A stretch of DNA of 64,000 nt, from positions 349,579,390-349,643,389 of the forward strand of contig NC_092873.1 of NCBI RefSeq assembly GCF_028372415.1, written 5' to 3'. The notes under the pieces are model-generated. The model searched no databases. It was not told the origin of the DNA and saw nothing but the letters and a program-made list of their open reading frames with translations. Origin of the DNA: Notamacropus eugenii (Eukaryota; Chordata; Mammalia; Diprotodontia; Macropodidae). Made by a program: the position numbers and the translations under genes. Below are positions 28,601 through 47,118 of this stretch, one piece after another. How positions within the stretch are numbered: position 1 is the first letter of the stretch; every line of letters begins with the position of its first letter.

Positions 28601-28876
28601 GTAAGCAGCGTTCCAGTTAAGTGAAGTAATAAGATCTAAGAAGATCCAGGGCCCCCAAAGACTTCTCCCAATGGGGGATGCCGTGCCCAAGGCTCATTCC
28701 TTTGGAATAAGTGTTGTTCTCTTTCCCCTCTTCTACAAGATGTTGGATGATTGGAGTAGCTGGTCCCTAAGGCTCAATATCTGATGATTCTGTTCTCCCC
28801 TCCTTCCCTGCTTTCCCAGGTTGGCTTCTTCAAAAGGAATCGCCCACCCCTGGAAGAAGAGGAGGAAGAGGAATAA
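16652..28876 (+). CDS. ITGA2B: ITGA2B, integrin alpha-IIb (platelet GPIIb), 30 exons
   Basis: Alpha subunit of the platelet fibrinogen receptor alpha-IIb/beta-3, a type I membrane protein of platelets and megakaryocytes. The joined exons give 3150 bp, 1049 residues (human 1039). The ATG has a strong context (AAGATGG) and opens a 30-residue signal peptide (about 1-30) before LNLD. A seven-blade beta-propeller follows, with Ca-binding loops [18 protein letters not shown] and DIDANGYPD. Next come thigh and calf domains, a furin site REKR at 897-900 that divides heavy and light chains, a transmembrane helix at about 1009-1030, and the tail GFFKR (1033-1037) ending in seven Glu. Exon boundaries follow the human gene. 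Exon 26/27 is one residue shorter than human at LVSCD. Expression is probably driven by the GATA/ETS promoter just upstream. Confidence 0.97.
18926..19142 (-). pseudogene. Short retrocopy of an mRNA 3' end in ITGA2B intron 6
   Basis: A run of 13 T (18936-18948) opens a 197-bp block. On the minus strand it reads as a transcript 3' end: AATAAA at 18974-18969, about 20 bases before the poly(A). The block is flanked by the identical 10-mer ACTTCCCCTC at 18926-18935 and 19133-19142, a target-site repeat of the kind L1 machinery leaves. The source gene was not recognised. The rest of the intron to 19340 shows no repeat. Confidence 0.65.
21731..21970 (+). mobile_element. Marsupial tRNA-related SINE (MAR1/WSINE type) in ITGA2B intron 14
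   Basis: Near-complete copy: head 'AGTCAGGAAGACCTGAGTTC', 'AGCTGTGTGACCCTGGGCAA', 'GAAGGAAATGGCAAACCACT', 'GGGGTCACAGAGAGTTAGGC' and a CAACTAAACAAC tail. It ends about 35 bp before the exon 15 acceptor. Confidence 0.85.
23360..23445 (+). mobile_element. MIR fragment in ITGA2B intron 19
   Basis: A short MIR-like core: 'CTGGGATAAATCACTCAACA', 'CTTCAGTTTTCTCATCTTGT'. The rest of this intron shows nothing recognisable. Confidence 0.45.
24555..24740 (-). mobile_element. MIR-type SINE in ITGA2B intron 22
   Basis: Plus-strand text 'AGAAGGGACCTTAGAGTTCA', 'CATTTTACAGATGAGGATAT', a decayed 'GTGACTTAAGGTTACATGG', then 'GATTAGAACTAGGGTCTCC', the layout of Theria-wide MIR relatives. Confidence 0.6.
25160..25530 (+). 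repeat. Degenerate GGAATG/GGGAGG minisatellite in ITGA2B intron 23
   Basis: Repeated units of the form (A/G)ATGGAATGGGAGGGAGG vary in length and fill most of the intron. The purine bias makes the opposite strand stop-poor and produces a spurious 213-codon frame rich in Pro/Ser. A related block lies at 29436-29720. Confidence 0.8.
26895..27680. repeat. SINE cluster and TG/CA tract in ITGA2B intron 26
   Basis: This, the longest ITGA2B intron, holds a MIR on the plus strand (about 26900-27025), a near-complete MAR1/WSINE-type SINE on the minus strand (27029-27269, with 'AGTGGTTTGCCATTTCCTTC' and 'CAGGGTCACACAGAT'), a TG-then-CA tract (27384-27426), and another MIR-like block (about 27480-27680). 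Confidence 0.75.
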
Positions 28877-29180
28877 ATAAATCCTTCCTCACCTCCCTCC
28901 TGCCTACTTTGAAGGAAGGCCTCTTTTCTTACTTGGGTTGGTGACCTTTGCTGCTTTTCCTTCCCTCCACTGGCTGTATCCACCTACCTGACCCTGAACC
29001 TTAAAGCCACTCTTTGTGTGTGCGGAGGGTGAAGGAGGGAAGGCACAGCTGAACCTGGCCAGACAAGCCCTTCCAAATCCAGGCTTCTCTTGCCACTCTC
29101 CCTCCAACATAGATCCTTTTGATTTTGTCATGATTCCCAGAAAAATGAACCCCAATAAATGAATCCGAAACCATATCCCA
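28877..29180 (+). terminator. ITGA2B: ITGA2B 3' UTR and poly(A) site
   Basis: A short 3' UTR ends with AATAAA at 29154-29159, so cleavage is expected near 29175-29180. An earlier AATAAA overlaps the stop codon at 28872 and is less likely to be used. Confidence 0.75.
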
Positions 29181-29435
29181 TATGATTTTGTCTTCTATGA
29201 TGAAAGAGAGTGGGTTTGGGAAGGAGTTGGCCTGGGAACCCTCTGGAGACTGGCATTTCTAAGGTGTGGTGGTCAGTGGAGGACTGGAATGGGAGAAACA
29301 TAAGGGGAGTATATCTGGGTCAATCTCTTTGTGAGTTTTTTTTTTTCTGTCTACTGTCACTAGTGATAAATCGCCATTCAACCTTGGCCCTAGGCATCTG
29401 GGAGAGGGTGGTAACGATGTAGAAAGTGGTGGTTG

Positions 29436-29720
29436 GGAGTAGGGGGGAGGGAGTGTGAGTGTGTGAAAGAGCAAAAATGGGATTAGGAATGAGAAAGTAG
29501 AATGGGGGAGGGGATGGAATTGGAGGAGGGGGATGAAAAGGCATGAAGAGGGTGAAATGGAAAGGAGGGAGATAGAATGGGAGTGAGGGGACAGGAATAG
29601 AAGGAAGGAATTGGAAAGGAGGGAGATGGATGGAAAGGAGGTGAAATAGGAGGGAGAAGAGATGGAATTATCTAATGAATGGGAGGGGACGCTGGGATAA
29701 GAGAAAGGATGGAATCTAGA
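29436..29720 (+). repeat. Degenerate GGAATG-type minisatellite 3' of ITGA2B
   Basis: Purine-rich units such as AATGGGAGTGAGGGGA and GAAAGGAGGGAGATGGA repeat irregularly. It resembles the intron 23 block and gives a 251-codon Ser/Pro-rich frame on the minus strand that I do not believe is a gene. Confidence 0.7.
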
Positions 29721-30044
29721 GGTGGGGGAGCAGTGGAAGGGTTTGTCAGTAAGGGAGGCAATAAATCCCTTTGATTCAGGCATTAGATAAATATGTGTTG
29801 GTGATAATGGAAGGCTAAATCCCAAAATGAGCTGAGATGTGCAGAAAGTACTGAATGGGAGAGAAAGGGCTTTTCCACATATATTTAGAAAAGAAGAGCA
29901 GGGAAGGTATGTGCTGCTTGGGGGACAAAGTGTAATGGGGAGATCTTGACAAAGTCTCCTAATGGTGGATGGAAAAATATGGGCTGGATTACAGGTGGAT
30001 TCCTGGATGGTCAAGCAATCTTACTCAAAGAATGGGATATTTTG

Positions 30045-30236
30045 AAAAAAATATTGGACTTGGAGTAAAGAGAGATTCCCATTCTTGACCTAATACAAGC
30101 TCTGTGACTCTAGGTTAATCCCTTTATCTTGCTTAGTCTCAATTTTCTCATCTGCAAAGTGGAAATAATACTTGCACTGCCCACCTCACAGGATTTTGTG
30201 AGGAAATGACTTTATAAATCTAAAAAATGCCTTCTA
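30045..30236 (+). mobile_element. MIR-type SINE
   Basis: Core text 'CTCAATTTTCTCATCTGCAA', 'CTCACAGGATTTTGTGAGGA' and a tail ending AAAAAATGCC, directly before the half-L1-like element. Confidence 0.6.
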
Positions 30237-32055
30237 GCCAGTTAACTTCCAGACAAGATGACTGCCCAAATAAAAATAGAAGGATCAGCTCTCACATTCT
30301 AAGCAGAAAAAACCCTAAAAGTCAAACCACACCCCAAGTAATGATCAAGAGACTTGAAGCAGAGCCAGGATAGGTGACTCCTTTCAGTCCAGAACTACAC
30401 AAAAAAGTCAGCCAGAAGGCCACAGGCATTGGGAAAGGGGACCACCAACAAAGCCCAGCCCCCTACCACACACATAGACAAACAAGCCCTCTGCCTCCCA
30501 CTGTCAACAGATCCTGGCCAGGGAAATGCATAAACTACACGGCTCTATGTGCAGAGGCAACAAGAATGGAAGCTTCCCCAAGAAAGTCACAGGGTGGTCA
30601 AAAAGCTCCAAGATGGTTGGAAATGGCGCATAGGCACCAGGAGCAGCAGTAACCAGCGTGGGTGAGTCAGAATTCAGACCAGGTCAGTGGAGGAGTCCTA
30701 GGGCTCCAAGGTCCCGAACTCTCTGTCCTGAGATGCCATACAGGTCCCTAAAGATTCGTTGTTCTGTACCTCAAAAATCCAGGAGGGCCTCACCCAGGAA
30801 GGTGGAGCTTAATTTAATAGGCACCAAGGTGACCTTCAGAGAGGACAAGCACAGCAAGGTCTAGACCCTGCCCCAGTTCATAAACTGAAGCCAGAAAGAA
30901 GAGTAGACAACAAGTTACCCATTAGTACAAAGAATTATTGCAGCTCTAGAGATGCCGCAAAAATCCAGTGTAGAAAGTGAAAATAACTCCATGAACATCT
31001 GCAAGACTCAAAGGAAAAAATGGATTTTCTACAAGGACTGTATTAATACCTAGAAGGAATAAAGTAAGAAATTTAAAAATGAGATACAAACTCTGAAGGA
31101 AAGAACTGAAGAGCTAGTAAATATCTCAGAAGGGAGAGCAGTTAACTTTATCCACTCCCTGAAAATTAGAATGCATCAAACAGAAACTAATGATTCTTTG
31201 AGACAGCAAGATATATTAGAACAAACCCAAAACTTTGAATAATAGAAGTTGATGTAAGAAATCTGATGTCAAAAACAAGTGACCTGTAAAATGTCAAGGA
31301 GAGACCATTTAAGAATCACTAAACTCCTTGAAAACCATGAAAAAAACAAACAAACTGGACACCACTCCTGTCTATTACAATATAGGGCAAAGTGAACACA
31401 GAAAGGATCTCCCAATCCTTTCCTGAAAGGAACCCGAAAAGGAAAAGTCCCAGGAATGCCATAACCAAAATCCAGAACTTTCACACCAAAGAAAAAATAT
31501 TGCAAGCATTCAAGTAACTGAAGTCAGGATTCCATATGACCTGATATATGACCTGAGATTTTGGAATATAATATTTTAAAAGGCAAAAATATGAGATTAA
31601 AACCAAGAATAATTTGCCCTGCAAAGCTGAGTATCATCCTACAGGGAAAGAAATTGATCTTTAATGGAATAAAGGACTTTCAAGCACATCTGATGAAAAG
31701 ACCAAAACTGCAGTGAAACTTTAAAATACAAATACGAGAGAAAAGAGAAACTTAGGAAAGTAAATTTACTTGAGCAATTGGAAGGGCTTGTATGATGATG
31801 AAGTGCTAAAATCTAATAAGGGGAAGAAACAAGCTTCTTGTCTTGTTTAATGTGTTCAAGGTCATGGGGGTGTGTGTGGATTAGTTCTGTTTTGAAGGTT
31901 TTAAGTGGAAAAAGAGAAGAATAAACATTATAGAAGGGAAGGAGAAGAAAGTGGAATTTGCTATTTTTCATAATTGAGATGCTTGAGGATGGAGTAAATG
32001 ATGGGAGAGGGTGGACCTAGATGAACCTCTCAATTGGAGATAGACAAAGGATTGA

Positions 32056-32087
<32 letters not shown>

Positions 32088-32440
32088 TGTATAGAAATAC
32101 ATCGAACTCAACAGGCAAACCAGGGATGGAAGAGTCCCCAAAAAACAAACTTTCTAATCCTGAAAGGGGAATTAAAAGGAAAAACAAAGACAAAGAATTG
32201 GAACTTAAGGGGATTCCCTCCCTAAGGGGAGAATGGCTGAGCCACTTGAGGTATGTGAATGGAATGGAACGTTTTTGTGCATTAAGAAATGAGAGAAAAG
32301 ATGATTCCAAAGAGAGACATAGTAAGACTTGTATGAACTGATGCAGACTAAAGTGCGCAGAGCCGAGAGAATAATGGGGACAAAGACAGCATGGAGGAGA
32401 GGAAGAGGAAGACAACAGTAGGGAAATCTTGTCAGCTGGA
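30237..32440 (+). mobile_element. Half-L1 (HAL1-like) element, ORF1 joined to an ORF2 tail
   Basis: About 2.2 kb. The first ~700 bp are a non-coding 5' region. From about 31000 the frames recall L1 ORF1: a helix-like LKERTEELVNISEGRAVNFI, then text near 31590-31700 like 'KPRIICPAKLSIILQGK'. Without any reverse-transcriptase sequence between, the last part (32100-32345) reads as an L1 ORF2 C-terminus: GEWLSHLRYVNGMERFCAL and RNERKDDSKERHSKTCMN. ORF1 plus an ORF2 stub is the design of HAL1 elements of therian mammals. Frames are broken in several places. A CA repeat at 32057-32084 interrupts it. Confidence 0.65.
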
Positions 32441-32510
32441 ACATAGGTCACATGGTGTAGTGAATGGGGTGCTGGGCTTCCATCAGTATCTAGGATCTAC
32501 CCTTTTCTAG

Positions 32511-32755
32511 CTGGAAGGAAGGAGGAAGGGAAGAAGAGAAGAAAGGGGGAAAGGAAAAGAAAGAGGGAATGAAGGAAGGAAAAAGGGAAGGACAGAAGGA
32601 AGGAGGAAAGGAAGGAAAGACAGAAAGGAAGGGAAAGTGGGAAGGAAGGAAAGATAGAAGAAAGGAGGAAGGTAAAGAAGGAAGGAGGAAAGCAAAGACA
32701 GAAAGAAGGAAGGAAAAAACAAAGGAATGAAAGAAGGAAAAAAAAGAAGGAAATA
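32511..32755 (+). repeat. (GGAA)n-type purine tract
   Basis: About 245 bp of imperfect GGAA/GAAA/AGGA units, all purine except scattered T and C. It may derive from the polypurine tail of a LINE or SINE, since a truncated SINE head lies just before it (32452-32500). Confidence 0.85.
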
Positions 32756-33095
32756 TTTATTAAATATCTACTGTCCCAGGCACTGTGCTACAAGGTTTAC
32801 AAATACTGTCTCATTTGCTCCTCACAACAATCCTGAGAGGTAGGTGCTGTGATTATCCGTATTTTACAGTTGAGGAAACTAAGATGGAAAAGAGAGCTTC
32901 ATCAACATGCCCAGTGTCACACAGCTGCCAAGTATCTGAGGCCTAATTTGAACTGAGGTCTTTCTGACTCTAAGCCCATCCATGGACCATTCAGCCACTC
33001 AGGGCCCGAATTTCCTCATCTATAAAATCGGGATAACAATACCTCAAAGGGTTGCAATTAAGAAAGCATTTTGCAAACCTTAAAGTGATATATAA
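32745..33095 (-). mobile_element. MIR SINE and a SINE tail piece
   Basis: A minus-strand MIR (32745-33005) shows 'CTCATTTGCTCCTCACAACA', 'TTGAGGAAACTAAGATGG' and 'CAGTGTCACACAGCTGCCAA'. It is followed by a plus-strand SINE tail piece with 'TCCTCATCTATAAAATCG' and 'CATTTTGCAAACCTTAAAG'. Confidence 0.7.
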
Positions 33096-33261
33096 TGTGA
33101 ATTCTTTTTTAAAAAAATTGTTCTCAACTTAATGAACAACCTTCTCCCAAGAGAACATATAAATAGGACAGAAAAAGAGGATTCTACAAGAAACCACAAA
33201 TCTCTATTACATACGATTTGCTTAAAAAAAAAAAAAAAAGGAAAGTATGTAATAAATTCAT

Positions 33262-33512
33262 AGGGGCATCTAAGTGGCACAATAGCTAGGACACTGGGCC
33301 TGGAGCCAGGAAGACCTCATTTCAAATTCAGCCTCAGAAACTCACTAGCAGTGTGATTCTGAGTAAATAATTTAACCAATGTTTGACTCAGTTTCCTTAT
33401 CTGTAAAATGAGGATAATAGTAACACCTACTTCTTAGGATTAAGAGATAATATCTGCAAAGTGCTTTGCGATCTTTAAATGGCTGTATATACGCTAGCTA
33501 TTATTATTATGT
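33262..33512 (+). mobile_element. tRNA-related SINE with MIR-like tail
   Basis: Head 'GCCTGGAGCCAGGAAGACCT', then 'CTCAGTTTCCTTATCTGTAA' and 'GTGCTTTGCGATCTTTAAAT', ending near a TTATTATTATTATG stretch. Confidence 0.75.
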
Positions 33513-33514
33513 AC

Positions 33515-34600
33515 AATTTTATTTTTAGAATATGTATAATAAATTCAAGATATTGCTTTCAAAGCTGTCCTGTTTCTCTATTTCCTTCCAAACCTTTTAT
33601 CTATTCTCTTCTATACATTTTTAAAAAATGCATCAAGGTTTTTTTATCTGGTCTTTCTTTTCTCTTTTTTTAGGGGGAAGGAGGGGATGCTACCCTATCC
33701 CTAATCTTCCTCTTCCTCTCATCCCCTCAGAAAAGAAAAAAAAAGACAACCCTTGTAACAAATATGCATAATCAAATAAAGTGCATTCTCACATTGATTA
33801 TGTCAAAAAATGTATATCTTATTCTATTTCTGTCAGGAAGAGGTGTAGCTTGCTTCATCAGTGGTCCATTGGAATCTTGTTTAGTATTTCACTCATCAGA
33901 GTTCTTAAGTCTTTCAAAGTTATTTTTCACTACAATATTGTTATTATATTTTGTTGTTGTTTGGTTGTGTTCTACTCTTTGTGACCCCCATCTGGGGTTT
34001 TCTCGCAAAGACACTGGAATAATTTGTCATTTCCTTCTCCAACTCATTTCACAGATGAGGAAACTGAGGCAAACAAGGTTAAGTGACTTGCTCAGGGTCA
34101 CACAGCTAGGAAGTGTCTGAGGCTGGATTTGAACTGAGGTCTTTCCAACTCCAGGCCTGGCACTCTATCCGTTGCACCACCTAATGACTTCATTTTATTT
34201 ATATTATAACCTTTATATGTGATTGTATACTTGCTATTATATTGTATATTGTTCTGTGTATTTCACTCTGTCTGGTCATGAGTTTTCTCAAGTTTCTCTG
34301 AAACTGTCCCTTTTACCATTTCTTCTGTTATATATTGTTATATACTTCTACTTTAATTTGTTCAGTCATTCTCCAATTGACGGGCATCCTCTTTGTTTCC
34401 AGTTATTTGCTATAACAAAAAGGGCTGCTATAAATTTTGTACAAATATGTTGATATCTCTGGGTCAGAGGGTATTTACAGTTTAATGACTCTGGGGGCAC
34501 AGACCATTCCAAGTTGCTTTCCAGAATGGCTAGACCAGTCCACAGTTTCACCAACATTCACCGTGTACTAGAATATGAGTTCATCAGTTTTAGGGGTAAA
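33515..34600 (-). mobile_element. L1-family LINE 3' fragment, split by a SINE
   Basis: On the minus strand the ORF2 end reads WTGLAILESNLEWSVPPE and NNWKQRGCPSIGE (34366-34557), followed by an L1-type 3' region with a pyrimidine tract on plus (33600-33730). A MAR1/WSINE-type SINE at 33951-34189 interrupts it, so the SINE is younger than the L1. Confidence 0.75.
33951..34189 (-). mobile_element. Marsupial tRNA-related SINE (MAR1/WSINE type), nested in L1
   Basis: Begins with TTGTTGTTGT on plus, then 'TCATTTCCTTCTCCAACTCA', 'GATGAGGAAACTGAGGCAAA', 'CTCAGGGTCACACAGCTAGG' and a head ending 'GTTGCACCACCTAATGAC'. Its A-rich end and head are both intact. Confidence 0.88.
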
Positions 34601-34930
34601 TAGGCTGTGTAAGAGGCAGTGTGCATGGTACTGTCTCTGGAATCAGAAGACCTGGATTCCTATTTGCTCACTACCTCAGCAATAGTTTGATGGTACAGTG
34701 TACGGGGTATTGGATTTGGAATTAGGAAAAAATGAATACAAATCCCAGCTCAGACACTCACCATCTATGTGACTCTGGGCAAGTCACTTAACCTCTCTAC
34801 CTCAGTTTTCCTCCTCTGTACAGTGGGGATAATAATAGCACCTATCTCACAGGGTTGTTATGAGGATTAAATGGTACCACATTTGTAAAGTGCTTTGCAA
34901 ACCTTAAAATGACTTATAGATACCATGTGA
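34600..34930 (+). mobile_element. SINE copies (MIR/MAR1-like heads)
   Basis: A broken SINE head (34605-34680) precedes a longer copy (34683-34925) with 'GTGACTCTGGGCAAGTCACT', 'CTCACAGGGTTGTTATGAGG' and 'AAGTGCTTTGCAAACCTTAA'. Confidence 0.7.
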
Positions 34931-35237
34931 CTCTGGACAAATATAATTACTTTGCTGGTTATTGTTACTTAACCTCCCTGGGCCTCAGATTTCTCATCAG
35001 TTGAAAGAGAAATACAGAGAGAAAAAGAGACAGATAGACACACAGATACAAGGGGAGGGGGGGTGAGTTGAACTAGATGTGGGGGGGGGGGGTGTAGGAA
35101 AGAGTCCTGTCTTCAAATTTGTGAAGGGCATAGTCTTATCTTGTGTCTCAGGGTGAGTAGGAGGCAGTAGGATCAGAGCTAATGGAAGAAAGCTAAAGTG
35201 AAGCAGATTTTGATCCAAGGTGGCTCAGAACTCAACT

Positions 35238-35357
35238 GATGGATGGATGGATAGGGATGGATGGTCGGTGGTATGGATGGATGGATGGATGGATGGATGG
35301 ATGGATGGATGGATGGATGGATGGATGGATGGATGGATGGATGGATGATGGATGGAC
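35238..35357 (+). repeat. (GATG)n microsatellite
   Basis: A nearly perfect GATG tetranucleotide array, interrupted only in its first third. It ends about 120 bp before the FAM171A2 CpG island and yields spurious frames (DGWMDGW; Ile/His/Pro repeats) on both strands. Confidence 0.95.
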
Positions 35358-35875
35358 TGCCCCCCTAAGTAATGAACTGTCTCCCTACCACAGGAAGTTC
35401 CCTCAGAGGTTGGACCAGCACTGGTCCGGGACCTTGTAGAATATGAATGTGAGCTTGAGCTTGCCCTCAGTGTTCCCTTCCAGCTGGAAGGATGGGGGCT
35501 GCTGTCGGGAGCCGGGACACTATCGAAAGGAGGGTGGGCGTGCGGGGTGTCGGGACCTGCGGGACTAGGGGCGTGAGGAGGAGGAGAGGCGAAGGGCGGG
35601 GAGGGGGCGGCACTGCCGGGCGCGGCCTGCAGGGGGGGCCGGCGGGCGGGTTGAGACAATCGCGGGGAGCCGGCGGAGCGGGGCTGCGCGGGGCGGGGGC
35701 TGCGGGCTGTCTGCCGGCGGAGGAGGAGGAGGAGGAGGAGGAGGGAGGGGCGGGCGGTGGCCCAGGCCTGTGCCTGTGCGCGGGGGCCGGCGGCGGCAGG
35801 GCAGGGGCAGGGGCAGGGGCAGGGGCAGGGGCAGCGGGCGGATGGGATGGGCCGCTAGCCGCCGGGGCCGCCAGG

Positions 35876-45683
<9,808 letters not shown>

Positions 45684-46545
45684 CCCCTCCCCTAAGACTG
45701 GCACTGTGGTGGCATTGGAGGTGCCCAAGACTCAGGCCCTACTCAAACATACACCTTTCCAGAGCATCAGTGCCAGGGACAGGTGAAACCTGGGTGTCCC
45801 AGCAGGCAGCACCAACCTTGAAGGTGTCTGGTGAAGCACTTAAAATGGTCCTTAGTCATCTAGGACTGTAAAGTGTCTGGGATGGGAGGGAGGCCAGGGG
45901 CTAGGCCTGTGTAAATCTGCACCTTTCCCCTTTCCTTTCCCTTTGGAATTGCCAGGAGGATGCCTCGGGGAGGGGGAGGGTGGTTGGTGGGGGTAGATGG
46001 AGGCTGTGGGGAGGGGGAAGAGGTGGGAGGGGAAGGGTTTGTCCCTGACCTCCCAACATTACCATGTTATGCTGGGGGTTACCCCCTCCCCAAGTGCCTT
46101 TTCTCCCTGGCAGCCCAGGAGGGAGAGGGGCTAGGAATTTCAAGGTACATGAAAAGGAATGCCTGGCTCCAAATCCTAAAAACAAACCCTTTTGGAGGCT
46201 GGGGGGAAGGGAGAGACTCCCATCATTTGTATAAATACCCTGTATATAGAAAGCTCTATTGTGGGGAAGATGGGGGTAGGGAGACTGGTCAGAGCCAGGG
46301 GAGGGGAGGGGAGCTCTAGGGAGGAGGACAGGATCCCTGGGCCAGGAGTGGGGGAAAAAGGGAGGGAGGGAGGGTTTGGCATGTGCTGCTTGTTCACCAG
46401 CCTGGGAAGTTGGCATCACGTCCTCTAGAACAACCTGGTCTAGGCTGTTGCCAGGAGTGCCACAGGCGGGCTGCATTGTGAGAGATGATGGGAACCAAAG
46501 GGCTGGCTTGAGAGACAATACATAAAAACTATTGACACTGACTGA
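45684..46545 (+). terminator. FAM171A2: FAM171A2 3' UTR and probable poly(A) site
   Basis: About 850 bp of G-rich 3' UTR. No canonical AATAAA is present; the variant hexamers AATACA (46517-46522) and CATAAA (46521-46526) overlap and probably direct cleavage near 46540-46545. Confidence 0.55.
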
Positions 46546-46711
46546 GGCTGGCATTCTTCTTTCTTGAGAAGAGTGGGGGGGACTGAGGGCGATGGCCCGA
46601 CTGCAGGAGCTGACTAACGTGAGGAAAAAGGAGGTGTCAGGGCCTGCAGAGAAAGAAAGCTCTGCCCCTGGCACTGTCTTCCCCCAGGGCCACCCCAGCA
46701 ACAGACAAGCA

Positions 46712-47118
46712 CTTTAACAAACTGTATAAATTTTATTGTATCATGCCCTCTCAAACATCCCCTTGGGTATAGCAGGAAAGAGCAGTTGGACAAAGTTGAG
46801 GGGAGAGTTAAGGGGAACCTCGCCCCAAACCAAGATGAACAGTCACTGGAGAACCACAATGACAGAGGCTTCCCCCTGCCTCTGCACTACCCACCCCAAC
46901 CCGTGGGGGCTGAGGGTGGGATCTGAGGGGGAGAAAGCACGGCCTGGCATTCCTCCCAGGGTGTTTAATGACCGTGATGATGAGAAAGGGGCTGAGAAGA
47001 CCCAGTGTGGGGGGAGCCACAACTGAGGAGGCCTGAGAAGTGTACTCCACCAACAGTGTCCCAAAGGCTGGGGTGGAGCGCTTGGGTGAGAGTGGGGAGC
47101 CCCTGGGGCCCATCCCAC
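46712..47118 (-). terminator. GRN: GRN 3' UTR and poly(A) site
   Basis: On the minus strand the 3' UTR runs from the TGA to AATAAA at 46737-46732, with cleavage expected near 46712-46718. No repeat was seen. Confidence 0.75.

Larger units (their letters stand above)
22213..28876 (+). other. ITGA2B: ITGA2B exon map, exons 16-30
   Basis: Coding exons: 22213-22268, 22380-22531, 22926-23051, 23232-23299, 23713-23857, 23989-24081, 24236-24315, 25017-25097, 25567-25696, 25892-26044, 26498-26629, 27822-27935, 28103-28204, 28402-28521, 28820-28876 (TAA at 28874-28876). They cover thigh, calf-1, calf-2, the furin site (exon 26), the transmembrane segment (exon 29) and the cytoplasmic tail (exon 30). 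Confidence 0.92.

Noticed and set aside
29259-30014. 251-codon Ser/Pro-rich frame on the minus strand
   Set aside because: It is complementary to the second purine-rich minisatellite and has no domain-like composition.
32507-32722. Phe/Leu/Pro-rich frame on the minus strand
   Set aside because: Translation of the GGAA tract.
45901-46701. 266-codon frame on the minus strand between GRN and FAM171A2
   Set aside because: It lies in the G-rich FAM171A2 3' UTR and beyond the GRN poly(A) signal, with no recognisable domain.
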